A DNA stretch of 64,000 nt from Limonium bicolor (taxonomy: Eukaryota; Streptophyta; Magnoliopsida; Caryophyllales; Plumbaginaceae): assembly GCA_023374045.1 (NCBI GenBank), contig CM041779.1:299656167-299720166 (forward strand), written 5' to 3'. Under the pieces are notes generated by a model. The model was given only the letters and a program-made list of their open reading frames with translations, did no database searches and was not told the origin of the DNA. Position 1 is the first letter of the stretch. Every line of letters begins with the position of its first letter. The position numbers and the translations under genes are program-made. Shown in pieces: positions 10,053-19,509 of the stretch.

Positions 10053-11300
10053 CTAAACTATAAACAAAAAGCAGTAGGAAATCTAATCAGCAAGAAAACA
10101 GTAGCAACAGGCACACCAAAACTCGAAACCGATCGAGCAGCATGTTCTATTTGAACATATTCTTTCACACAGTTAATCTACAATTGCCAATGCATTAAAA
10201 CATCTAAACATAGCAAACAATAGTAATAAACAGTTATAACATTAACCTAGAAGACAATTTGCAGAAAATTGGAAAAATTTCAACATGTCCGAATCCACGT
10301 CCGGGTATCTTAGCCGGACGCAGATCCGGACGCGATGACGAACCCTAAAATAAAAAATTCACCGCGTCTGCAGCGGCGTCGAATACACAAATTCAAGGCA
10401 GAAATCGCTAAATTTGCACAGAATTTCACGTTTTCGCATCCCAACAACAGTTAACATCAGAATTCACAAACCACAACCTAATCAACCATAATCGTCGGTA
10501 TAAGCAAGAAAAAATCGCAAGAACGCAGAACCGCAGTTGCGATTTTGGGTTTTCAAATTCGATTGTGGAGAATGGACAGCGGGAGTTGGCGTTTACCGTT
10601 GCGTCGGAATGGGTCTTGGTGTCGCCGGAGTCGGGGGAGAGTGTGCAGTGGTGGTGGTGTTTTTGGTGGAGGCGTTAATGGAGGGGGTGTGTGGGTGTGT
10701 CGTGTTGTCGGGCGGAGTAGAATAAGACGAAGAAGAAGAAGAAGAAACGAAAGAAGAAAGAAGAAAGGAAATCGGGGCCGTGATTTAGTGGTGTCCAGAT
10801 TGCACGTCCGGATCCGGACGTGTTAGGTTTGTACGCGTCCGGCTGCGTTAGCCGGACACGTTGAATTATTCTTTTTGTATATATTAAATTTAATTAAAAA
10901 CTATTAATCTAAAACACATCATTTATATAAAAAATTAAAAAAGGAAACATTACCAAAAATAATCAAACAAAGATAAAACAAACACAAGAAATGCAGAAAT
11001 AAAATAGCAAGAGTGTTAAAGGACTCCCTGATCCGTGGTGAATGCTGCCATGATATTTCCTCACACTTGAGTTCAGTCAAGCACTAATTTAGCTCATTGT
11101 AAATTTTTGATTCTGCAAGGCCAGAGAAGAACTCAAGTGGAAACAGATAAAGCTATTAGTAGAAGATAAGAGCCTATGCTCTTTCGATATGCACAACAGC
11201 TATTAACGCACCACAAAAATAGAAGAGAAAAATAAATGACTAAACTAAAGAAGTGAAAAGAGATAAAACCGGTGGGTTGTTCCCACCAAGCTGCCCGGAG
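10053..11300 (-). promoter_or_regulatory. Leader of the extra Athila ORF: PPT-like word, two GTCCGG clusters and a pyrimidine-rich tract
   Basis: Reading on the minus strand: AAGTGTGAGGAAA at 11070-11058, a GTCCGGATCCGGACGT cluster at 10860-10800, a CTTCTTCTTCTT pyrimidine tract near 10750-10725, a G+C-rich stretch, a second cluster at 10340-10290 (CGTCCGGATCTGCGTCCGG), then the ORF start at 10052. PPT-like word, cluster, about 460-bp gap and second cluster mirror the order at the LTR start. This could be an internal promoter block for the extra ORF; no TATA box is convincing. The plus-strand open frames at 10537-10826 are shadows of G+C-rich sequence. Confidence 0.45.
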
Positions 11301-12760
11301 TAAAGTCTCTGGCTAGATTAACAGATAGGGTCAAGGAGGGCCGCCACAGCAGCTAGCAATAGCTTCTTTTTTTGAAATACCATTGCGAGCGGGCTTCTTG
11401 GATGCTTTGGAGGGGGTGCTGCAGTACAGATAGAAGAAACAGAAACAGAGGTAATGGAGGAAGAACTTTCAATAAAGGATATACCTGGTGCAGGAGGCTG
11501 AGAAAAGGCATCGCCTAGGTACTTCTTCAGGCGAGCACCATTCACTTTGAATACGTCTCCTAATTTTGTTTTCTAGCTCGTATGCACCATAGGTAGTGAT
11601 CCCCACGACTTTAAATGGTCCTGCCCAATGGGATTTCAGCTTGCCAGGAAAGAGGCGCAGTCTGGAATTATAGAGCAATACTAGATCCCCTACTTTGAAT
11701 CTCTCTTATGGATCATTTGATCATGGATTCTTTGTGCGCTCCTTATAAATTCTGGAACTGTCATAGGCTTGCTCTCTGAGTTCTTCGAGTTCAGACAGTT
11801 GAAATTTTCTTTTCTCTCCAGCAGTGTGTAGATCAAAATGCAGAGCTTTCAATGCCCAGTAAGCTTTATGCTCCAATTCTACTGGAAGATGGCAGGCTTT
11901 TCCATACACAAGTTTGAATGGAGACATCCCTATAGGAGTCTTAAAAGCAATCCGATATGCCCACAGAGCGTCATCCAGCTTAACTGACCAATCCTCCTTG
12001 ATGCGTTAACAGTCTTCTGCAAGATCCATTTTAGCTCACGATTGGTCACTTCTGTCAGACCATTATTTTGGGGGTGGTAAGGTAATGCCACCTTGTGGGT
12101 CACCCCATATTTAGTCATCACGGAGTCGAAGGCTCGGTTGCAGAATTGAGAGCCGCCATCACTGATGATTGCCCTGGGCACCCGAAATGGTGAATAGTGT
12201 TTCTTCAGAAATTTCACCACTGGCTTAGCATCAGCAGTGTGGCATGGAATAGCTTCAACCCACTCGAGACATAGTCCACAGCTACCAGGATATATTGGTT
12301 TCCATGGGATGAGGGAAAAGGGCCCGTGAAATATATGCCCCAAACATCAAAAGTTCTACCTCAAGAATACCTTTCTGGGCATCTCATGCTTTCTAGAGAT
12401 GTTTCCCATCCTTTGACAGGCGTCACAATGGGAACAGAAGTGGGTGAACATCTTATGTAGAGTGGGCCAAAAATCCACACTCTAATATTTTTGCAGCTGT
12501 TCTGTTAAAACCATGATGGCCACCCGCCTCTTTAGCATGACAAAATTCTATTACACTCTGGATCTCCTCATCTGGAAGGCATCGCCTTATCAAACCATCA
12601 GCACAGATCCTAAACAGATAGGGATCCTCCCAGATATAGTGGCGGGCTTCTGATAAGAATTTCTTTTCTGATGTAGCTGTAATCATGAGGGATCAAACCC
12701 AGAAGCAAGAAAGTTCGCCAAATTTGCATACCAAGGTTCCTTTACCTTGCCAATCATGAA
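11300..12760 (-). pseudogene. Athila integrase, broken
   Basis: Integrase inserts retroelement cDNA into host DNA. On the minus strand, 12686-12453 carries the zinc-binding start (CHAKEAGGHHGFNRTAAK, then ILECGF), followed by a stop and frame changes. 12343-11930 holds the catalytic core with ISDGGSQFCN (second acidic residue) and NNGLTEVTNRELK (catalytic Glu region). 11927-11721 continues [21 protein letters not shown], and 11678-11469 gives LKSHWAGPFKVV with AYELEN, the C-terminal chromatin- or DNA-binding tail. The pieces lie in different frames, so there are at least three breaks. No chromodomain is seen, as expected for Athila. Confidence 0.85.
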
Positions 12761-14150
12761 CACCGTCTCATCAGGAAAAAACTTGTTAATTGGAATTCCA
12801 TCATCAGGGATGTCAAGCCGAGACAAGTGATCAGCAACTCCGTTCTGCTTCCCTTTTTATCCACAACTTCTAATAAATTCTTGGAGAAGCAAGATCCACC
12901 TCAAAAGTCTTGGTTTCGATTCATTTTTCTGGAAAAGATACTTGAGAGCCGAATGATCGGTGTGAACAATCACCTTGCTTCCTTGCAGATATGGTCGAAA
13001 CTTATCCAACGCGAATACCACAGCTAACAACTCCTTCTCTGTAGTAGTATAATTTTTCTGTGCATCTATCAAGGTCTTGCTAGCATAGGTGATTACTCTC
13101 AGCATCTTATCTTTCTTCTGACATAGTGCGGCGCCAACAGCAAAGTCGCTCGCATCCGTTATGATCTCAAACGGTTCTGACCAATCTGATGGGACCACTA
13201 TTGGAGCTGAGCAGAGTTTGTCTTTGATGGTCTGAAATGCTGTCAAGCACTCCTCAGTGAGCTGGAACTTGATATCCTTCTGAAGTAAGTCTGACAGGGG
13301 CTTTGCAATCTTTGAGAAGTCTTGAATAAATCTCCTGTAGAACCCTGCATGACCAAGGAATGATCTGATATCCTTCACTGAAGTCGGTGGGGGAAGCTTT
13401 TCTATCACTTCCACCTTGGCTTTGTCTACCTGAATGCCCTCCTTAGAAACTTTGTGACCCAGTACAATACCTTCCCGTACCATAAAATGGCACTTCTCCC
13501 AGTTTAGTACCAGATTCGTCTCTTCACATCTTCCCAATATCTTGTCCAACTGCTCCAAGCACACCTTGAAACTCTGTCCATAGACTGAAAAGTCGTCCAT
13601 AAAAACCTCAATGCTTTTCTCAATGAAGTCATTAAAGATGGCCATCATACATCTCTGAAACGTCGCTGGAGCATTACAGAGGCCAAAAGGCATCCTCCTA
13701 TATGCGAATGTCCCATATGGACAGGTAAAGGTAGTCTTCTCCTGGTCTTCTGGAGCGATAGGAATCTGGAAGTAGCCACTATAGCCATCAGGAAGCAGTA
13801 AAACTCTTGACCAGCTAAACGCTCCAACATTTGGTCTATGAATGGGAGTGGGAAATAGTCTTTTCTGGTGGCATTGTTGAGGCGGCGGTAGTCGATACAC
13901 ATTCTCCAACCTGTTGTCTGCCTCTGGGAACCATCTCACCCTTCTCATTGGGACTGCCACGATCCCACCTTTCTTTGGGACAACCTGTACTGGAGACACC
14001 CACTGGCTGTCAGATATCGGGTAGATGATGCCTGCATCAAGAAGCTTCAACACTTCAGCTTTGACCACCTCCTTTAGATTTGGATTTAATCTTATCTGGG
14101 GCTGCCTCATTGCTTATAATTCTCCTCCATATAAATCCGGTGAGTGCAGA
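12761..14150 (-). pseudogene. Athila reverse transcriptase and RNase H, broken
   Basis: Copies element RNA into DNA. The long open frame 14110-12857 (417 residues) has [10 protein letters not shown] near 109-118, [14 protein letters not shown] at 140-153, the catalytic FMDD at 170-173, [12 protein letters not shown] at 251-262, and RNase H motifs [12 protein letters not shown] (318 on), E358 and TDHSAL (384 on). Residues roughly 65-107 are out of frame: the expected [20 protein letters not shown] reads in the overlapping frame 13902-13645. So one small indel is offset by a second, and the overall frame survives. The frame is lost again at the end (after LLLQEF) before the ADHLSRL motif near 12830. 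Upstream, 14528-14150 contains the PTLELKSLPSHLKYVFL lead-in. Confidence 0.9.
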
Positions 14151-14630
14151 AACCCGGATTGATCCCTTTGATGTCAGCAACTGACCATCCATGGCACTTT
14201 TATGCTTCTTTAGCACCTCCAGAAGTCTAGTTTCCTGCGAAATAGACAAAGATGCAGAGATAATAACAGGCAGGGTGATACCCTCTGCCAAGAAAACATA
14301 CTTAAGATGGGAAGGGAGAGATTTGAGTTCAAGGGTAGGAGGCTTCTCTATTGGCGGAATAGGTCTTTGAATGGGTCGATCCAACTTTTCTACATGTGGA
14401 GAGGAGAAGCGAAAGTATGACTTCCCTTGATTTAGCTGCTGGAAGACCGAGGCCATCTCAAAGCTTTCTTTGTCATCCTCAATGGATCGACTTAATACCT
14501 GCTCTAAAATGTCCGAACACTTAAACAAAGAATCAGAAGAATCAGTACTCCTATGGATGTAGTCAACCTCAAGATCATAAGAATTATCAATTAAATCAGC
14601 AGAGAAAATGGCATGAGAAGAAGTATTTTT
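14151..14630 (-). pseudogene. Athila linker between protease and reverse transcriptase
   Basis: Minus-strand frame 14528-14055 carries LELKSLPSHLKYVFLAEG, LPVIISASLS and LLEVLKKHKSA, the usual stretch before Athila reverse transcriptase. The frame then slips before the expected DIKGI motif. No catalytic residue lies here. Confidence 0.7.
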
Positions 14631-14987
14631 CTACATCATCTTATTAATATCAAAGCTTAATTCTTCGTCACGAAACTTCAAGGTAATCTTTCCCTTGTCA
14701 ACATCTATAACAGTTTTTGCAGTTCTAAGGAAAGGTCTACCAAGAATCAGAGGTACCTCAACATCCTCATCCATGTCGAGGATCACAAAATCAGCTGGAA
14801 AGAAAAATTTACCCACACTGACAACTACATTTTCCACCATACCTCTTGGTGTGATCGATGATCTATCAGCTAACTGGAGTCTGAAATGAATGGGAACGAG
14901 CTCACCCACATGAAGCTTTTTGAACATGGTGTATGGCATCAGGTTGATGCTCGCTCCTAGATCGCAGAGACCGTATCCGCAATCCAT
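14631..14987 (-). pseudogene. Athila aspartic protease domain
   Basis: Processes the gag-pol polyprotein. The frame has the active-site region CDLGASINLMPYTMFKKL near its start, a central VILDMDEDVEVPLILGRPFL flap/second-loop region, then VDKGKITLKF. CDLGAS (Asp-Leu-Gly in place of Asp-Thr/Ser-Gly) is usual in Athila-type proteases and is not a defect. The domain itself is open, ending at a TAG at 14631-14633, while its neighbours are broken. Confidence 0.85.
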
Positions 14988-15196
14988 GTCTCCAATCGAG
15001 CAAGGGATAATGGGCTGACCAGGATCACCACGCTTTGGGGGCAGCTTCTGTAGGATAGCTGCTGAACAGGTTTCGGTCAGCTAGGTGGTGTCCTTCTCCT
15101 TGTATTTCCTCTTGTTCGAAATCAGATCCTTCACAAATTTAGCATAATTTGGCATCTGTTTAATCGCATCAATAAGAGGAATATTGCAAGTGTCTT

Positions 15197-16911
15197 TCAT
15201 TTTGTATTTTTAACAGCAGTTTTATGTGTGGAAGAAGGAATAGGAGCCTGGGTCTCCTCATGTACTACCTCAGGAGGGGCGGGATGCCCTGATGGTGCAC
15301 CGGCGGTATTAGAAAGGGGCTCGGTCTCCTCATTAGTATGGTCTCCTGCCACTTTGTCTTTGATTAAATTCCTTCCACTTCTTAGGGTAACTGCTGCCAA
15401 TTCTCCAGAATCCTCGCAATCTGAGACCGATACTGCCTTCAACTGTTCCTTGGGATTGGTTTCTGCTTGGGAAGGCAGTGATCTAGAAGGTCTCTGATGT
15501 AAGAGGAACTGAGTCAACTGGCTCATCGTTCCCTGCATCTCTACTATGGCATTCTCTAATTTTTGATTGATTACGGTTTGCTGCTCCTGAGAAGCCATCA
15601 ATTTATCTACCATTTCCTTTAGACTGGCATTGTTTGAGCTCAATGAAGGTTGCTAAGCCTGAGACTGCTGTGGCCTGAATTGATTATACTGAGGCCTAGC
15701 AAAGCCTGGTGGTCCTCCCTAGTTCGTCCTCTGAGGCTGCATCTGATGTGAATTTAGTGCATTGTTCGGATTCCCGTACCTGAGGTTTTGGTGCTGATTC
15801 TGTACCCAGGGTTGCCTGTTGTTGAATTGTCCTATGACATTGGCCTCCTCAGTTTGCTTCATTTCGGCTACCAGTGGGCAGTCCTCGTAATCATGTGCAT
15901 CCCCACATTGAGAGCAGCAGAGTTCATTGACACTTGTAGAGATTTGCTTGGCGGATTGCTTAGGGGTTGGTCCCATTGTGAGCTGTTCGAGCATTTTTGC
16001 CATGCTTCCCATCGTGGTTTTCAGTTGTGCTTGCTCGGCGGCTATCTGCTCTATCATCGGGTCCGGAGTTCGGGAAGAACTATGACCTATTGAGAATACT
16101 CTGCCCCCATTGCTGCTCCATTGGCGAAGCTCCTCACAGTAGGACTCCATAGATGCCATGAAATCCTCTCCACTTTTTGCTAGCAGGTTTCCTCCTAGGG
16201 CGGCTCTTATCTCGCATCTGTTTTCATCTTTTAGCCCCTGGAAGAATCTCTGAGCCAATGAGGTGATATCCTGACCATGGTGAGGGCACTGGCGGAGTAG
16301 TTCTTTGAATCGGTCCCACGCCTCGCAGACTGTCTCGCTACCCATCTGTCTGAATGCCATCAGGTCGGCAATCATTTGTTGTGTCCTGGAGATGGGAAAG
16401 TACTTCTCGTAGAATTTATCCGTCATCTCCTAGGTGGTAATGATGGCTGGCGGTAGTCGATGGAACCATTTCGAAGCTTCTCCAGATAGGCTGTGCTGGA
16501 ACAGACTCAGTCTGGCATACTTCTCCAATCCTTGTGATAAACCCAGGGAGTCTAAGTGCACTAGAAATCGATGTACATGGTCTAATGCATCCCTGGGTCG
16601 ACACCTGAAAAGGTTCCTGCAGGGTGGTTTCGAACAACATTGTTTTGATGGGGAGGTTTTATCTTCTGCCAACCTGCCATTAGCTCTGCAGTTAGCTCCG
16701 GTAGAATCACTGGACCTTTTCTCGGTGTGGCTGGTGGTCTGTTTACTCTTCCCATCGTGTACTGGGCGATTGGGCCTCCTCCAAGCTGGTCATGGTTTTT
16801 TGCCATGTTGAAATCAAGCTGTCTTCTTGCTCTCAGAGCTTGGAGGTAGACTCTCTCGATTTCGGGGTCGAAGTCTGTATCCGGGGGACCAGTTGAACGC
16901 GTTCTACGCAT
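15197..16911 (-). pseudogene. Athila gag, with nonsense and frameshift mutations
   Basis: Structural protein that forms the particle. It starts at 16911 (MRRTRSTGPPDTDFD). The conserved gag core runs across FLVHLDSLGLS, ASKWFHRLPPAIITT and FYEKYFPISRTQQMIADL to AWDRFKELLRQCPHHG. A zinc-knuckle-like CSQCGDAHDYEDCPL lies near 15890. The C-terminal part (15643-15197) is a coiled coil with VTLRSGRNL. A frameshift lies near 16600 and an in-frame TAG at 16430-16432, exactly where related gags have Trp, which fits a TGG to TAG transition. More stops fall near 15719 and 15650. Confidence 0.85.
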
Positions 16912-17208
16912 CCACTAGGTGCTTTATAATCAGCCAGAGAGAAGGGAACAAAATACGCGGAATTTAGAACTAAAGTAAACAAGGAAATAAATTTGAAATA
17001 ACTAAGATAATGAACTTATAGTACTTGAAAATTAAATGACAGAAAATTATAACTGAAATTAAATGACAGTAATGAAAAACAATTGTATAAAATGGCACAC
17101 AAAATAATTAAACTTAAAACAAAAAATAAATTACAAAACAAATAATCATAAACAGGGTGTTGCAATAAAGTAACGAATTAACCAAGGCTAGGGACTAGAC
17201 AAAGTCAA
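16912..17208 (-). other. Athila 5' leader
   Basis: AT-rich stretch between the primer binding site and the gag start on the minus strand. No open frame or distinct structure seen. Confidence 0.6.
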
Positions 17209-17227
17209 GTCCCCGACAACGGCGCCA
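17209..17227 (-). promoter_or_regulatory. Athila primer binding site (tRNA-Asp type)
   Basis: Read on the minus strand the site is TGGCGCCGTTGTCGGGGAC, three bases inside the 5' LTR. It matches the usual Athila primer site complementary to the 3' end of tRNA-Asp, apart from one T where C is more common (GTTGTCGG against GTTGCCGG). Confidence 0.9.
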
Positions 17228-17230
17228 TAT

Positions 17231-19057
17231 TGCAAACGATTTATTTGATATATTAAAACTAAGAATTAATCCTAGAAATCAATAATTCAATAGACCGTCG
17301 GGTTGCAAAAATCCCGGTCGAAATAGTATAGCAATTTATGAAGCGACCAGGTGTCAATCCACGGGACTTGATGTAATAAGTCTAGCCTTAGGCAATGGGT
17401 AACTAAAGAGGGGGTTTTGTTTTGGTTTTGGGTTCTAAATAGATAACAAGAAAGTAAATAGCAGATAAATTAAAGTGATAGATTTGGGAATGTGAACGGT
17501 ACTCTAGGTTCAGGGAGTTGTTTCACTAGCTAGGTTCTGCATATTCTACTACTTAAGCGGAGACTTGGATCGGCTTGTGATTCTCAATTATCTATTCTTA
17601 TTAAGTCTTAATTCCAGATAGCTCATCTAGACAGGACACGTAGTTCTAGTCTAGACCTAGCAAGTATATCTAGATGGTTTTATTACATAGAATTACTAGT
17701 CTGGTTTAGTTCGGACTAAAGCTCCTAGTGAATATTGTAATCTATCCGATTGCAATTATCACAGGTAACAGGTTAATAGGACCATCAATGCTAATCACCT
17801 TATCTGATCATAACATGATTCGAGGGCTTATAATAAATTCATGACGTTTATTAAAAGCACTTAAAAAGCATTAACCTGAACAATCCAAATAGTCTCAATA
17901 AATCAGTAAAATAATGCAGAGTTTAACTAATTACAACATCCCTTCCCCTAGAGTATATCTTCTTAGCTAGACATAGCGATTGAAATCATAAATGAGAGAG
18001 AGTTGAGAGAAATCATCTGTTACGAAGATCTTCTTGCTCGCTCCGCCTTTGTCCTTGCATATGCTGGCTGAGAGTTGGATTTGGGGACAACGGAGTGAAT
18101 TTGGTGAAATAGGATGAAAGTGGAAATTTTGGGTGAGTTTGTGAGACGTCCGGATGAGTGGGGTTGGACGGAGATCCGGACGCAATGTTTTGTGAGACGT
18201 CCGGCTCAACCGGGTCGGACTAAGATCCGGACGTCATGTTTGGGTGTAGTCCGGATCCGGACAAAGATCCGGACACGGCTAAATGCTGTGAACGAATGCG
18301 GTTTGTGTGTGTGGGTGAGAGTGAAGGTTTACGGAGGAAGTTTAGTGAAGATGAGCAGATGAATGGAATGAGTCGTGAATGAGTGGATTAGTAGAGAGGA
18401 GAGGAGTTAGACTGTGAAGTCAGGTACGATTTGAAATGAAACAGGAGCTGGGTTTATATAGGCTTAGAAATGAAACATAGGTTAGTGGAAGTTTGGTGTG
18501 TTCGTCATTAATTGAACATGGTTGTATTAATAAACGTTGAGGTATGGGCTTAACTTGCTTTCGGCTGATAATTGCGCCGAAAGCCTGATTATCAGCGCGA
18601 TTGCGTTTTTATTTTTCATCTCTGTGTGACGTCCGGATCTGTGTCCGGATCTGGACGTGACACAGAACCTGTAGATCTGAAACTCGAAATATGTCCGGAT
18701 CGCTGTCCGGATCCGGACAAGACAGAGAACTCTCGGATCTGGATTTTTAGGTCACGTCCGGTTCGCGTCCGGATCCGGACATGAGACGTCTGGATTTGCG
18801 TCCGGCCAAGTTGACCCGGACGTGACCAATTTTTGTGTCTCTTCTCCTGATTTGTTCCCGGTTTGTTGTGTTGTAATCCTTATGATGTAAAATCTTCATT
18901 TCCTGGGTTTTTCCTATATTTAGCATATAAAATACATCAGTTCTTATCAAAACATCAATCTTAGGAAAAACACATAATAAGTGGGAAACATTGCCTGAAT
19001 TGTTACAAATTATAAGGTGTTTAAACTCTAAAAAGCCTATATGTTTCACACTTATCA
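17231..19057 (-). repeat. Athila 5' LTR
   Basis: About 98% identical to 5318-7146 by hand count, with differences mostly transitions. It contains the same TATA box (near 18455-18467) and the same two G+C-rich clusters (18144-18280 and 18628-18830). It is followed by the GTCAT duplication at 19058-19062. Confidence 0.95.
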
Positions 19058-19417
19058 GTCATCCCAAAATGAATTGATGTTGCAGTTACTCTTGGCTAGT
19101 GTGCCCAACATGCTAGCAAACTGATCTTTTGACCCACCTGCATGTCTAAGGTAAGAATCTCATACCAAATCACATGTCTTCGTTTTCTTCGCTTTCAACC
19201 CTCTAGTAGGTCCCCGAGCCTTTCACCTAGATAATGAGGAACTACCATGATCAAAAGGCCCTTCGTCATTCTGACCCTCAGTATGCTCCTGACCCTCAAC
19301 TGCCCCTGCCTCATCATTGGTAACTGGCTCATCATTGGTAACTTCCTCATCATGGGCTTCATCCATAATAGACAACAACTGCAAACAAACAATATGTATA
19401 GTTAGATTATTTGTCAA
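19058..19417 (-). pseudogene. N-terminal part of the CACTA second gene (acidic region before Transposase_24)
   Basis: The minus-strand frame from 19417 has a short tandem acidic repeat (EVTNDEPVTNDEAGAVEGQE). It then shows a basic ARGPTRGLKAKK, similar to the RGPT motif that often precedes Transposase_24, and GGSKDQFASMLGTL before reaching the Athila junction. In-frame TGA codons occur after SSSLSR and after TCDLV; these may be nonsense changes or mark an intron. It continues at 5317 on the other side of Athila. Confidence 0.6.
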
Positions 19418-19509
19418 AACAAATGTACTTACATAAACAAAAGTATTTACAGTTTAATATACAAAGAAAAATCCAAAAATATTAATTGTTTCCAAACTTA
19501 CATCTCACA

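Larger units (their letters stand above)
5318..19057 (-). mobile_element. Full-length Athila-type Ty3/gypsy LTR retrotransposon (13.7 kb)
   Basis: Two near-identical LTRs (1829 and 1827 bp) frame gag, protease, reverse transcriptase/RNase H and integrase, then an extra reading frame between integrase and the 3' LTR. The primer site matches tRNA-Asp (TGGCGCCGTTG), a hallmark of Athila. LTRs start TGATAAGTGTG and end GTTTGCA on the minus strand, with a GTCAT duplication outside. I counted about 40 differences between the LTRs, roughly 2%. With a commonly used plant LTR rate that suggests under one to about one million years, as a crude estimate. The coding region has several stops and frameshifts, so this copy cannot make its own proteins. 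Confidence 0.95.

Noticed and set aside
10537..10826. Gly/Val-rich and Arg-rich plus-strand frames
   Set aside because: Shadows of a G+C-rich leader on the opposite strand of the Athila element; no start context or family match.
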